A DNA stretch of 64,000 nucleotides from an uncultured bacterium (GCA_947073515.1 CAMTMC010000005.1:27302-91301), one strand, 5' to 3'. Shown: positions 39,057 to 48,351, counted from the first letter of the stretch. Notes: generated by a model from the sequence alone, not told the origin. A program made the numbers and translations.

Positions 39057-39090
39057 CGAAGCCACTGGCCAGGCCAGTGGCTTCGTTATT
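39057..39090 (+). terminator. Intrinsic terminator
   Basis: CGAAGCCACTGGCC A GGCCAGTGGCTTCG TTATT. Confidence 0.75.
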
Positions 39091-39202
39091 TCCAGACCGC
39101 CCCCTCACTCCGCCGGCCTGGAATTTTCCATATTTTCCCTGGGCATCTTAACTTTCTCCCGCTAAATGACGATAAAACAAATACAGAAAGGAGAACCAGC
39201 CC

Positions 39203-39781
39203 ATGAAAATTCGAGACGCCAAGCAGATCTATGGGGCACAGCTGGACGCTTTGCAGGAAAGAAAGCGGACCCTGTCCAAGTTGTTGAAAGAACAGGAAAC
39301 CGGCGCTCCTGGGGCCCCGGCCTTTGACCGGGTGGAGCTCTCCAAAGAACTATCCCAGGTCAACGCCCAATATGAGTCCACCCGGGGCGTGATGGAGGGG
39401 ATTCTGGCCCGGGAACAAACCATCCACAACAGCGAGGTGGCCAAGCAGCAGAACGAAGCCCTGGCCGAGGCCGCGGAAGAGACCATCAAAATGATGGAGG
39501 TTTTCCGGCGGATCTCCTCCGGCGCAAAGGTTCCGCCCGAGGACGAGCGGAAGCTGATGGAGTACAACCACGAGATGTATATGGCCGCCAAGGCCGCCGC
39601 CATACTGGCCCAGCGGAACGACAAGGAATACGACTCCTTATGGGAGGACGAGGAGGAGAACGCCGGTGAAACCCCGGATGCCCGGGAGATCGCGGAAAAT
39701 TCCGAGATCTCTGTTTCCGCCCCCAAGGCCGTGGCCGATTCAGCCACCGCCGACCTCCCCTCCGCCCCGGCGGAGCCGTGA
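39203..39781 (+). CDS. Hypothetical coiled-coil protein
   Basis: MKIRDAKQIYGAQLDALQERKRTLSKLLKEQETGAPGAPAFDRVELSKELSQVNAQYESTRGVMEG...; RBS AAAGGAG. Confidence 0.75.
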   Translation: MKIRDAKQIYGAQLDALQERKRTLSKLLKEQETGAPGAPAFDRVELSKELSQVNAQYESTRGVMEGILAREQTIHNSEVAKQQNEALAEAAEETIKMMEVFRRISSGAKVPPEDERKLMEYNHEMYMAAKAAAILAQRNDKEYDSLWEDEEENAGETPDAREIAENSEISVSAPKAVADSATADLPSAPAEP

Positions 39782-39786
39782 GGAGC

Positions 39787-39822
39787 AATCAGGGAGGACA
39801 CGACAGCGTGTCCTCCCTGATT
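39787..39822. terminator. Perfect 16-bp hairpin after the 39203 gene, likely terminator
   Basis: AATCAGGGAGGACACG ACAG CGTGTCCTCCCTGATT; lacks long U tract. Confidence 0.6.
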
Positions 39823-39867
39823 CGTAGTAAGCGGTGAAAACAATTTATCTTCCAGCTTGCGGCCACG

Positions 39868-39948
39868 ACCAAGTCAAAGCTCAATTTGACATCTGGCGAT
39901 TTTGACCGGGTTTGCGCTCAAAACCAAATCGAAGCCCAATTCGGCACC
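39868..39948. repeat. Pair of diverged 26-bp hairpin repeats (39868-39893, 39923-39948)
   Basis: ACCAAGTCAAAGCTCAATTTGACATC vs ACCAAATCGAAGCCCAATTCGGCACC: 20/26 identical, all six differences are transitions. Confidence 0.6.
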
Positions 39949-40208
39949 CACAAGGGGTACGCCAATCCGTAAGGCGGCAGAGCCACCGGCGGCTGTGCGT
40001 CAGATCTGATTTGGAGAGGCGGAACAAAGGAGTAGATGGCGGTTTTCATAAAAAATGATCGGAGCAATGCAGCCTTTCACCCCACATCCCCCATCTCCTC
40101 TCAGCCCCGAGTCCAGCGAAGCGAATCGGGGCCGAAGGCGAAAAAATTCCCACCAGAGTACAGCTTTCGGCAAAGCCGGAAACGGGACGGTGATGGGAAT
40201 TTCTTTAC

Positions 40209-40293
40209 TGGTACGGGCATGGGGACTTGAACCCCAACGCATCGCTGCATGAGAACCTAAATCTCACATGTCTACCAATTCCATCATGCCCGC
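40209..40293 (-). tRNA. tRNA-Leu (anticodon UAG), CCA encoded
   Basis: Minus strand GCGGGCATGATGGAATTGGTAGACATGTGAGATTTAGGTTCTCATGCAGCGATGCGTTGGGGTTCAAGTCCCCATGCCCGTACCA; loop TTTAGGT. Confidence 0.95.
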
Positions 40294-40425
40294 GTATCAC
40301 TCTGCCATCATACACAATCACGGGCCAAAAGTCAACCGGGGGAGGCGCTGAAAGATTCATTTTCCTGTTTCACCCGTTAGCCGTAAGAAAACCAGGGATA
40401 AAAACGCCCTGCCCGGTCCCATCCC

Positions 40426-41121
40426 CTATTTTCTGAAGCTCCCGCCGTGATAGCAGATATATCGGCGGCATTGATACAGGACAATCATTTCCAAAGACCG
40501 CCGCGCTTGCGCTGGATCAAGACAATATTCTGGGTTTGCGACCACCAGTTTCTTCCCCTCAATCACCGCCGCGTCACCAGTGATCATATACGAATGATCC
40601 AGCGCCCGAATGGATATATGTCCCGGCGTATGTCCAGGCGAGCTGATGACCTCACAGCCTCCACCCCAATCAAACTGCGTTTGAGGGAAAAGCGGCTCAT
40701 CAATCCGTACAGATCTCAGACGCCTGTACCGGCCGCAAAACTGCTCTCCAAACGCCTTTTGGTCATCTGGCAGCTTGTCCTGAAGGGCTTCACCCTGTTG
40801 AAGCCGGAGATTTTTAAGTTCTCCAGAAATGTACGGGGCTTCGATATCGGAAGCGCTGATTTTGATGGCTGGATATGCCTCCTTCAGTTCAGCGGCAGCC
40901 CCCATATGGTCATCATCCTGATGGGTCAAGACCAATCTTGTTAAAGCACTTGGCTGGATATTATGCGCATAAAGCTGTTCTACCAGCATATCCAGCGAGC
41001 CAGGATACCCGCAATCCACCAGGACAGTCTCCTTTTTCCCGAACAGTACCACCGGAAAAAGAGTTTGCTCCATATCTCCAGACTGATAGCACAGATTTAA
41101 TATTTCGTACGCTCTGTCCAT
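40426..41121 (-). CDS. Metallo-beta-lactamase-fold hydrolase
   Basis: LVLTHQDDDHMGAAAELKEAYP...SSPGHTPGHISIRALDHSYMITGDAAV. Confidence 0.88.
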   Translation of the reverse strand: MDRAYEILNLCYQSGDMEQTLFPVVLFGKKETVLVDCGYPGSLDMLVEQLYAHNIQPSALTRLVLTHQDDDHMGAAAELKEAYPAIKISASDIEAPYISGELKNLRLQQGEALQDKLPDDQKAFGEQFCGRYRRLRSVRIDEPLFPQTQFDWGGGCEVISSPGHTPGHISIRALDHSYMITGDAAVIEGKKLVVANPEYCLDPAQARRSLEMIVLYQCRRYICYHGGSFRK

Positions 41122-41212
41122 CCGCAACTCCTTATAGAATTTTGATTGATTGTTTTGGTGCTGTTGCGGCAAAACCCACAGTCCCATCTCCGCTTGGGAA
41201 GGCTTCTATCCC

Positions 41213-41623
41213 TTATCCCTCCATGCTCTGGGCCAGGGCCTCCACCGCCCGGGCCACATAGCCCGCCAGCGGCAGCTCCTCCACCCCGGCCACCATGACC
41301 CCGCAGCTGTTCATGGGCACCAGGAACTTCTTCCCCCGGCAGCCGCCCACCGCCTGGGCCATGGCCGGGGTCACCTCTCCCAGGATGGCGTCAGCCACCA
41401 CGATCCCCACCGGGCCCAGCACCCCGTCGGCATCCGCCACCCCCCGGACCACCGGGTTTTCCCCCGTGGCCCCGAAGTCGGCCCCGGCCTTCAGCATGGT
41501 GGCTGTGGCGGTGGCGTTGGTGCCCAGGGCGTACACCCGGGCCTGGGGGAGCCGGGCCTTGACCCCCTCCACCAGCAGCTTGCCCAGGCGGCCCCCCTGG
41601 CCGTCGATTACCACAATTTTCAT
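41213..41623 (-). CDS. DUF3842-like protein
   Basis: MKIVVIDGQGGRLGKLLVEGVKARLPQARVYALGTNATATATMLKAGADFGATGENPVV. Confidence 0.8.
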   Translation of the reverse strand: MKIVVIDGQGGRLGKLLVEGVKARLPQARVYALGTNATATATMLKAGADFGATGENPVVRGVADADGVLGPVGIVVADAILGEVTPAMAQAVGGCRGKKFLVPMNSCGVMVAGVEELPLAGYVARAVEALAQSMEG

Positions 41624-41683
41624 CCCAATCCATCCTTCCGCCCCGGCCTTCCGAACCTGGCCGGGGCTGTTGTTCTCCGTCCC

Positions 41684-42535
41684 TCAGCGGGACAGATAGT
41701 CCCGCAGCTCCTCCATCCGGTCCGCCGCCATCTGGTAGCCGGCCCCCCAGAGCAGGCGCAGCTTCTCCACGTCCCGCTCCGTCCGGGATACCCCAAGGGT
41801 GGAGTCCGGGGCGAAGACAAAAACCTTCCCCTCCCGCTCCAGCCGGAGCAGCTCGTCACGCTCCCGGTTATACACCTCCGCCCGGCGCTCCACCAGCTGG
41901 AGAAAGGCCGGGTAGTCCCGGTATTTCCTCCGGAGCAGCCCCTTGGGCTTATCCGGCTTTCGCACATAGCCCCTGGGCCGGGTGAGGACCACCACCACCC
42001 GGTCACACCCCTGGTCCAGCGCCCGCCGCCAGGGGATGGCGTCGGCCATGCCCCCGTCCAAATAGGGCTGGCCGTCGATCTCATAGATGGGGAACAGCAG
42101 GGGCATGGCGCAGCTGGCCTGGATCACTTTGGAGCGGCGGTCCCTCCGGGGGACAGGCAGGTAGTCCGCCCGGCCGGTGTTCAGGTTGGTCACCACCGCC
42201 TCCACCTGACCGGGGAAGGCGGCGAAGGTATCATAATCAAAGGGTACCAGCTCATTGGGGATGGTATCGTACACAAACCGCAGGCCGAAGTAGCTTCGGT
42301 TTTTCTTGTCCGCCAGGTTGCCCATCCCCATATAGCGCCTGTCGTTGGCGTAGCGGGTGACCACCTCCAGGTTCCTCCCTGGCTGCCGGGACACGTAGCT
42401 CACCCCGTAGGCGATGCCCGCCGACACGCCGGCCACATAGTCGGCCATAATATCCCCCTTCAGCAGGCCGTCACACACCCCGCTGGAAAAAATCGCCCTG
42501 AGGGCCCCGCCCTCCAGCACCAATCCTGTTTTCAT
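41684..42535 (-). CDS. Patatin-like phospholipase family protein
   Basis: MKTGLVLEGGALRAIFSSGVCDGLL...YVAGVSAGIAYGVSYVS (GxSxG), YLDGGMADAIP (DGG/A). Confidence 0.92.
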   Translation of the reverse strand: MKTGLVLEGGALRAIFSSGVCDGLLKGDIMADYVAGVSAGIAYGVSYVSRQPGRNLEVVTRYANDRRYMGMGNLADKKNRSYFGLRFVYDTIPNELVPFDYDTFAAFPGQVEAVVTNLNTGRADYLPVPRRDRRSKVIQASCAMPLLFPIYEIDGQPYLDGGMADAIPWRRALDQGCDRVVVVLTRPRGYVRKPDKPKGLLRRKYRDYPAFLQLVERRAEVYNRERDELLRLEREGKVFVFAPDSTLGVSRTERDVEKLRLLWGAGYQMAADRMEELRDYLSR

Positions 42536-42632
42536 AGTACCTCCCACCGCCCCGGCGGCGCGTCTGTTTTTCTTATTATACCCCCTCTCCCGGATTTTTG
42601 CAAATCCAGGTGGGGCGGGACCGGCAATTTTC

Positions 42633-42661
42633 TTGACACTCCCCGCCCCTGGGGGTACAAT
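42633..42661 (+). promoter_or_regulatory. Sigma-A promoter of the xpaC/telA cluster
   Basis: TTGACA 42633-42638, 17 nt spacer, TACAAT 42656-42661. Confidence 0.75.
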
Positions 42662-42691
42662 AAGCTAAAGTATAATCTGGAGGTTCCCAAT

Positions 42692-43402
42692 ATGGCTGTC
42701 CACAAAAAGGTTTCCGTCCTGCCCATCTACCTGGTGGGGCTGTGCTGGCTGGTGTACGCCCTGCTGTTCCCCTTGAGATCCATCCCCCACTACGTCCTGT
42801 GCGCTGTTTTGTCCCTGGTGGTCTTTGTGACAGGCAAGGCCATCTTCCCCGACAAGGTCTACCAGACCCCCGCCACCCCGGAGGAGAAGGCCAAGGAGGC
42901 TAAACAGGAGGCGGCCAAGCCCAAGGAGGAGGAAAACCCCCAGGTGGCCGCTCTGAGGAAGGAGCGGGACCGGGCCATCTCCGAGCTGCGCCGCCTGAAC
43001 GACGCCATCCCCGACGAGAAGATCTCCGCCCAGATCGACCACCTGGAGGAGGTCACCGGGAAAATTATCTACCATGTGATGCTCAACCCGGAGAAAAAGC
43101 CCCAGATCTCCCGGTTCCTGGACTACTTCCTGCCCACCACCATCAAACTGCTCAACGCTTACGACCGGATGGACTCCGCTGGTATCTCTGGCAGCAATAT
43201 CGACGCCACCAAGCAAAAGGTGGAGAAGATGCTGGATACCCTGTGCGCCGCCTTTGACAAGCAGCTGGACGCCCTCTTTGGGGACGAGGCCCTGGATATC
43301 TCCACCGACATCACTGTCATGGAGAACCTGCTGGCCCAGGAGGGGCTGTCCGGCCCCTCCGCCCCCACCAGCGGGGAGGACGGCATCAACCTGGAACTGT
43401 AA
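42692..43402 (+). CDS. XpaC-like (5-bromo-4-chloroindolyl phosphate hydrolysis) family protein
   Basis: Two N-terminal TM segments then coiled region IDHLEEVTGKIIYHVMLNPEKKPQISRFLDYFLPTTIKLLNAYDRMDSAGISGSNID. Confidence 0.85.
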   Translation: MAVHKKVSVLPIYLVGLCWLVYALLFPLRSIPHYVLCAVLSLVVFVTGKAIFPDKVYQTPATPEEKAKEAKQEAAKPKEEENPQVAALRKERDRAISELRRLNDAIPDEKISAQIDHLEEVTGKIIYHVMLNPEKKPQISRFLDYFLPTTIKLLNAYDRMDSAGISGSNIDATKQKVEKMLDTLCAAFDKQLDALFGDEALDISTDITVMENLLAQEGLSGPSAPTSGEDGINLEL

Positions 43403-43414
43403 GAACGGAGGACC

Positions 43415-43858
43415 ATGATGAGGAAAAAGAACGCCCCTCCATGGCTGCGCTGGGTCTATCTAGCTATGACTGTTTTCTTCCCCTTCGCGTCCTGGATGGA
43501 TTTCCGGCAGTACCAGCACTACCAATCCCTCAGCCTGTTCAGCGCCGGGGAGTGGGAGGAGATCCTAAACAGCCTTCACTTCCACTGGGCGATCCAGGCC
43601 CTTCTAACCGCCTGCCTGCTCTACCTCTTTTTCACCTTGACCCGGAACCAAAACCGCGTCCTCGGGCACAGCCTTGGTGACAGCGTCTTCTCCACTGTGC
43701 TGCTCCTCTTCTGGGCCTGTCTGCCCCTGCTCATCTCTGTCCAGGGCAACGCGCAGGTACTGTGGGGGATTACGCTGGCCGCTCTCGTGGTTATCGCTGG
43801 GTACGGCTGGATCAAATTTATGAAAAACAAACGACTGGAGGAAACTGAACATGAGTGA
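43415..43858 (+). CDS. Small multi-TM membrane protein
   Basis: LRWVYLAMTVFFPFASWMDF...; overlaps telA start by 8 nt. Confidence 0.65.
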   Translation: MMRKKNAPPWLRWVYLAMTVFFPFASWMDFRQYQHYQSLSLFSAGEWEEILNSLHFHWAIQALLTACLLYLFFTLTRNQNRVLGHSLGDSVFSTVLLLFWACLPLLISVQGNAQVLWGITLAALVVIAGYGWIKFMKNKRLEETEHE

Positions 43859-45038
43859 CGAACAGAATTTTACCCCGGAGCTGACCCTGGACACCGCCGC
43901 CGCGCAGGCGGTGGAGGCCCCGGCCCTGACCCTGGAGCCCTCCGCCCCCGCCACCCCGGCGGTGGACGAGTCCGTCCAGGCCGCCCGGGACGCCAACGCC
44001 GTCAAGCTGGACGAGTCCATGCTGTCCGAGGCGGAGCGGAAGATGGTGGCGGAGTTTTCGGAAAAGATCGACGTCACCGACTCCAGCCTGGTGCTGAACT
44101 ACGGCGCCGCCGCCCAGAAGAACGTGGCCGCCTTCTCTGAGAGCGCCCTGTCCAACGTGAAGACCAAGGACCTGGGCCAGGTGGGCGAGGCCCTGGGCAA
44201 TTTGGTTGTCGAGCTCAAGGGCTTTGGCGAGGAAGAGGAGAAAAAGGGGCTCTTCGGCATGTTCAAAAAGGCGGGCAATAAGCTGGAGTCCATGAAGGCC
44301 CAATACGCCAAGGCGGAGACCAACGTGGACAAGATCGTCAAGGTGCTGGAGAACCACCAGGTTGTGCTGATGAAGGACATCGCCATGTTCGACCAGATGT
44401 ATGACCTGAATACCAAGTACTACAAGGAACTGACCATGTATATCCTGGCCGGCAAGAAGCGGCTGGAGTATCTGCGTACCCACGACCTGGCCGACCTGAA
44501 GAAGAAGGCGGAGGCCACCGGCGCCCAGGAGGACGCCCAGGCCTACAACGACCTGTCCAACCTGTGCGGCCGCTTTGAAAAGAAGCTCCACGACCTGGAG
44601 CTCACCCGGATGATCTCCATCCAGATGGGCCCCCAGACCCGCCTGCTCCAGAACAACGACGCCCTGATGCTGGAAAAGATCCAGTCCTCTCTGGTGAACA
44701 CCATCCCCCTGTGGAAGAGCCAGATGGTGCTGGCCCTGGGGCTGGAGCACGGCCGCCAGGCCACCCAGGCCCAGTCCGCCGTCACCGACATGACCAACCA
44801 GCTGCTCCAGAAGAACGCCGACCTGCTGAAGATGGGCACCATCGAGACAGCCAAGGAGGCGGAGCGCAGCGTGGTGGACATCCAGACCCTCCAGCACACC
44901 AACCAGCAGCTCATCTCTACCCTGGACGAGGTCATGCGTATCCAGCAGGAGGGCAGCCAGAAGCGCAGGGAGGCGGAGGCCGAGCTGGGCCGCATTGAGG
45001 GCGAGCTGAAGCAGAAGCTGCTGGAGCTGCGGGGCTGA
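43851..45038 (+). CDS. Toxic anion resistance (TelA) family protein
   Basis: Characteristic TelA core: LGNLVVELKGFGEEEEKKGLFGMFKKAGNKLESMKAQYAKAETNVDKIVKVLENHQVVLMKDIAMFDQMYDLN. Confidence 0.92.
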   Translation: MSDEQNFTPELTLDTAAAQAVEAPALTLEPSAPATPAVDESVQAARDANAVKLDESMLSEAERKMVAEFSEKIDVTDSSLVLNYGAAAQKNVAAFSESALSNVKTKDLGQVGEALGNLVVELKGFGEEEEKKGLFGMFKKAGNKLESMKAQYAKAETNVDKIVKVLENHQVVLMKDIAMFDQMYDLNTKYYKELTMYILAGKKRLEYLRTHDLADLKKKAEATGAQEDAQAYNDLSNLCGRFEKKLHDLELTRMISIQMGPQTRLLQNNDALMLEKIQSSLVNTIPLWKSQMVLALGLEHGRQATQAQSAVTDMTNQLLQKNADLLKMGTIETAKEAERSVVDIQTLQHTNQQLISTLDEVMRIQQEGSQKRREAEAELGRIEGELKQKLLELRG

Positions 45039-45152
45039 TCCCTCTCCCTCCTACACCATTCCACAGCCCGTCGGCCAATAATGCGGGCAGGACGGCCCAG
45101 CCTCTGACAGGGCCGCCTACCGTTCCGGCGGGCCCCGCGCAAGGAGAATATC

Positions 45153-46211
45153 ATGAAATTTTTTCAAAAAACCTGGGTCGCCTGGCTCATCACCGCCACT
45201 ATGATTGCGGGGGCAGTCCTCATCGGCCTGAACCGGGAGCCCGGCCCCGCCTCCGCCGCCCCCAAGGACCTGGGGCTGGACGGCAACCTGTCCACTGGCG
45301 GCTACGAGCGGTGGGTCTGGGACGAGGCGGGGACGCTGTCCTCCTCGGTGGAGGAGCGTATCTGCCTGTATAACGCTAACTGGGACCGGCGGTATGAGAG
45401 CATCATCGCCGTAGCGGTTGTCAAGAGCGCCGGCGGCGATATCCAGGACTACGCCTACAGCCTGGGCACTGAGATCGAGCTGGGCGGCGCCGACGGCATC
45501 CTGGTCATCGACACCGCCGCCCGGGACGCCTTTCTGGCTGTGGGCCCCGACTACCCCATGAGCGACAGCCAGGTGAGCGGCTACCTCTCTAGCAGCCTGT
45601 ACGACGCCGTGAAGGCCGGTAAATACGGCGACGGCATCCTGGAGCTGTTTGAGGACATCAACCAGTTCTATGTGGACAACTACGGCCTGGGCTACCTGGA
45701 CAGCGCCAGCTCCCACAGCGGCTACCGGGCCGCCTCCCCTCTGGTCGGGCTGGTGGTATTCCTGGTCATCCTGATCCTGGTTTTCTCCCTCATCGACAGC
45801 ATGCGGTACCAGACCTATCGAACCCGGTACTACGGGGTGGTCAATCCCCCGGTGATCTTCCGGCCCATCCTGTTCTGGCACGGGCCGGGCTCCCGGTGGT
45901 ACCGCCGGAACTGGCGCCGGCCTCCCCCGCCGCCTCCCCCTCCCCCAAGAGGGCCCAGAGGCCCGGGGCCTGGCGGAGGGTTCAGCGGCTTCTCCGGTCC
46001 CTCGGGCGGCCCCCGTGGCGGCGGCTCTTTCTCCTCCGGCCCCCGGGGCGGTGGCTTCTCCAGCGGGAGAGGCGGCGGCTTCTCCTCCGGCCCTAGAGGG
46101 GGCGGCTTTGGAGGCTTCGGCGGCAGCGGCCGGGGCGGAGGCTTCTCCGGCGGCTCTCGGGGGGGCGGCTTTGGAGGAGGCTCCCGGGGCGGAGGCTTTG
46201 GACGCCGGTAA
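45153..46211 (+). CDS. TPM-domain membrane protein with Gly-rich tail
   Basis: WVWDEAGTLSSSVEERICLYNANWDRRYESIIAVAVVKSAGGDIQDYAYSLGTEIELGGADGILVID; C-terminal GGGFGG repeats. Confidence 0.85.
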   Translation: MKFFQKTWVAWLITATMIAGAVLIGLNREPGPASAAPKDLGLDGNLSTGGYERWVWDEAGTLSSSVEERICLYNANWDRRYESIIAVAVVKSAGGDIQDYAYSLGTEIELGGADGILVIDTAARDAFLAVGPDYPMSDSQVSGYLSSSLYDAVKAGKYGDGILELFEDINQFYVDNYGLGYLDSASSHSGYRAASPLVGLVVFLVILILVFSLIDSMRYQTYRTRYYGVVNPPVIFRPILFWHGPGSRWYRRNWRRPPPPPPPPPRGPRGPGPGGGFSGFSGPSGGPRGGGSFSSGPRGGGFSSGRGGGFSSGPRGGGFGGFGGSGRGGGFSGGSRGGGFGGGSRGGGFGRR

Positions 46212-46221
46212 CCGAAAATCA

Positions 46222-46256
46222 CAAGCGCCTGGGTCATCCCCAGGCGCTTCTTTTTC
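46222..46256 (+). terminator. Intrinsic terminator
   Basis: CAAGCGCCTGGG TCAT CCCCAGGCGCTTCTTTTTCT. Confidence 0.8.
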
Positions 46257-46332
46257 TCCCCGGGTAAATTTGGACATACCTCCCCCCGGCCCCGCATAGG
46301 ATGGAACAACAAACGATAGGGGTGTTGTTTCC

Positions 46333-46953
46333 ATGCAAATCGACCGCAGTGAAAACAGAATTGTTCTCCGGGGGCGGCTGGCCGCCTCCCCCGCTCCCTC
46401 CCACAGCAACCACGGGGTATCCTACCTCCTCCTTCCCCTGACCGTACGCCGGCTGTCCGGGGTGGAGGACCGGCTCAATGTGGTGGCGTCGGAGGACCAG
46501 CTGGAGGGGCTGTCCCTCTCCCCCGGCGACCCGCTCACCGTCCGGGGGGAAGTGCGGACCTTCAACAACCGCAGCGGCGTGGGCAGCCGCCTGATCATCA
46601 GCGTCTTCGCCCGGGATCTTTACCAGGAGGAGGGGGAGGACGAAAACCGCCTGGAGCTGTCCGGCACCCTGTGCAAGCCCCCCTCCCTCCGGGCCACCCC
46701 TCTGGGCCGCACCATCTGCGACATGATTTTGGCCGTCAACCGCCGGTACGGCCGGGCGGATTACCTGCCCTGCATCGCCTGGGGCAGCCTGGCCCACCGG
46801 TGCGGGGGGATGTCGGTGGGGGACTCCATCGCCCTGGAGGGCCGGCTCCAGAGCCGGCTGTACACCAAGGAGCTGGACGGCCAGCTCCAGGAGCGCACCG
46901 CCTTTGAGGTATCCATCATGTCGCTGGCGGATGACGGGGCATACATCGAATAA
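46333..46953 (+). CDS. SSB-like protein with two OB-fold segments
   Basis: NRIVLRGRLAASPAPSHSNHGVSYLLLPLTVRRLSG... and second unit NRLELSGTLCKPPSLRATPLGRTICDMILAVNRRYGRADYLPCIAWGSLA. Confidence 0.82.
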   Translation: MQIDRSENRIVLRGRLAASPAPSHSNHGVSYLLLPLTVRRLSGVEDRLNVVASEDQLEGLSLSPGDPLTVRGEVRTFNNRSGVGSRLIISVFARDLYQEEGEDENRLELSGTLCKPPSLRATPLGRTICDMILAVNRRYGRADYLPCIAWGSLAHRCGGMSVGDSIALEGRLQSRLYTKELDGQLQERTAFEVSIMSLADDGAYIE

Positions 46954-47028
46954 TGGAATTTTTCTCCCCGCATATTTTGGCTGGAACAGAAAAAAATAGG
47001 GGTACATCCATCAATAAGGAGGTATCCC

Positions 47029-48342
47029 ATGAACCGTGAATTTTCCTTCCGCCGGGCCCTGGCCCCGGTTCTGGCGCTGGCGGTACTCTGCTCCCTGGCA
47101 GTCCCCGCCTCCGCCTTCTTCTGGGAGAAGAAGGACAGCAATCCCCAGGTAGCCCCCTTCTCCAAAAATGGCCTAATCGGGGCCGCCATCCCCTTCTCTC
47201 CCGAGGACTTCACCGTCACCGGCGGGAAGCAGGAGGATCTGGCGGGCATCACCATCAACTCCCTGCCCGCCCCCGGGGCGGGCACCCTGCTGATGGGCGG
47301 CCAGCCGCTGGAGGCCGGGGCGTCGGTGGACGCCACCGCCCTGTCCGGCCTGTCTTTCCAGATCGCCCAGGCCCCCACGGTGACCACCGCCGTGTTCCAG
47401 TTCACCCCCGCCTTCTCCAGCGGGAAAACCGGGGAGGCGTCCACTGTGACCCTCTATCTCCTCACCCAGGAGAACCAGCCCCCGGTGGCCCGGAACATGG
47501 AACTGAGCACCTATAAAAACGTGGCCATCACCGGCTACTTCGACGCCGTGGACGGCGAGGGGGACCTGCTCACCTTCCAGCTCACCTCCACCCCCGCCCG
47601 GGGGGCTGTGGAGGTGGCGGAGGACGGCTCCAGCCAGTTCGTCTATACCCCCTATGAGAACAAGACCGGCTCCGACTCCTTCACTTATGTGGCCATTGAC
47701 CCGGCGGGCAATACCTCCCCGGAGGCCCGGGTGACCCTGCGGATCGACAAGCCTGACACCAAAGTCACCTACGCCGACCTGGAGGGCCACCCCGCCCACA
47801 AGTCCGCCATCCGCCTGGCGGAGGAGGGGGTGTACGTGGGCCGGTATCTGGACGGCCGGTATTTCTTTGACCCGGACCAGAGCGTCAGCCGGGCCCAGTT
47901 CCTCACCATGGCCATGTCGGTCACCGGCCTGGAGGAGCTGGAGGGGATCACCCTCACCGGCTTCTCTGACGACAGCGCCATCCCCACCTGGGCCAAGGGC
48001 CCCGTGTCCGCCGCTTTGAAGGCGGGGGCTATCCAGGGGGGCCGGGATGAGAGCGGCGCCCCTGTCTTCGGGGCGGAGCAGCACATCACCCGGGCGGAGG
48101 CCACAGTGATGCTCAACAACCTGCTGGGCGTCTCCGACGTGCCGGTAGAGGTCTTCTCCGCCGGCCAGGGCCACTGGGCCGCCCAGGCCGCCGCCAACCT
48201 GGCCGCCTCCGGGGTTATCCAGACCGGACGAGGCGGGGCAGCGGAGCTGTCCGGCCAGCTCACGCTGGCGGAGGCCGCCCAGATGCTGGACGGCGCCCTG
48301 GAGGTGATGTCCGCCAGGGAGAGCGGCTGGCTGCCCTGGTAA
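47029..48342 (+). CDS. Secreted protein with cadherin/Ig-like domain and SLH domains
   Basis: Signal peptide; ENQPPVARNMELSTYKNVAITGYFDAVDGEGDLLTFQLTSTPARG...; YFFDPDQSVSRAQFLTMAMSVTGL SLH motif. Confidence 0.85.
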   Translation: MNREFSFRRALAPVLALAVLCSLAVPASAFFWEKKDSNPQVAPFSKNGLIGAAIPFSPEDFTVTGGKQEDLAGITINSLPAPGAGTLLMGGQPLEAGASVDATALSGLSFQIAQAPTVTTAVFQFTPAFSSGKTGEASTVTLYLLTQENQPPVARNMELSTYKNVAITGYFDAVDGEGDLLTFQLTSTPARGAVEVAEDGSSQFVYTPYENKTGSDSFTYVAIDPAGNTSPEARVTLRIDKPDTKVTYADLEGHPAHKSAIRLAEEGVYVGRYLDGRYFFDPDQSVSRAQFLTMAMSVTGLEELEGITLTGFSDDSAIPTWAKGPVSAALKAGAIQGGRDESGAPVFGAEQHITRAEATVMLNNLLGVSDVPVEVFSAGQGHWAAQAAANLAASGVIQTGRGGAAELSGQLTLAEAAQMLDGALEVMSARESGWLPW

Positions 48343-48351
48343 CCCAAAAAA

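Noticed and set aside
40000-40436. ORFs overlapping tRNA-Leu (40000-40242 minus, 40036-40230 and 40055-40252 plus, 40227-40436 plus)
   Set aside because: Overlap a confident tRNA and the structured intergenic region; no protein-like features.
41150-43402. 750-aa plus-strand ORF
   Set aside because: First two thirds antisense to the DUF3842-like and patatin genes; the real XpaC-like gene starts at 42692 behind its own promoter.
45900-46210. GGC-rich tandem repeats considered as a possible CRISPR/VNTR
   Set aside because: In-frame Gly-rich tail of the TPM protein; no regular spacer/repeat structure.
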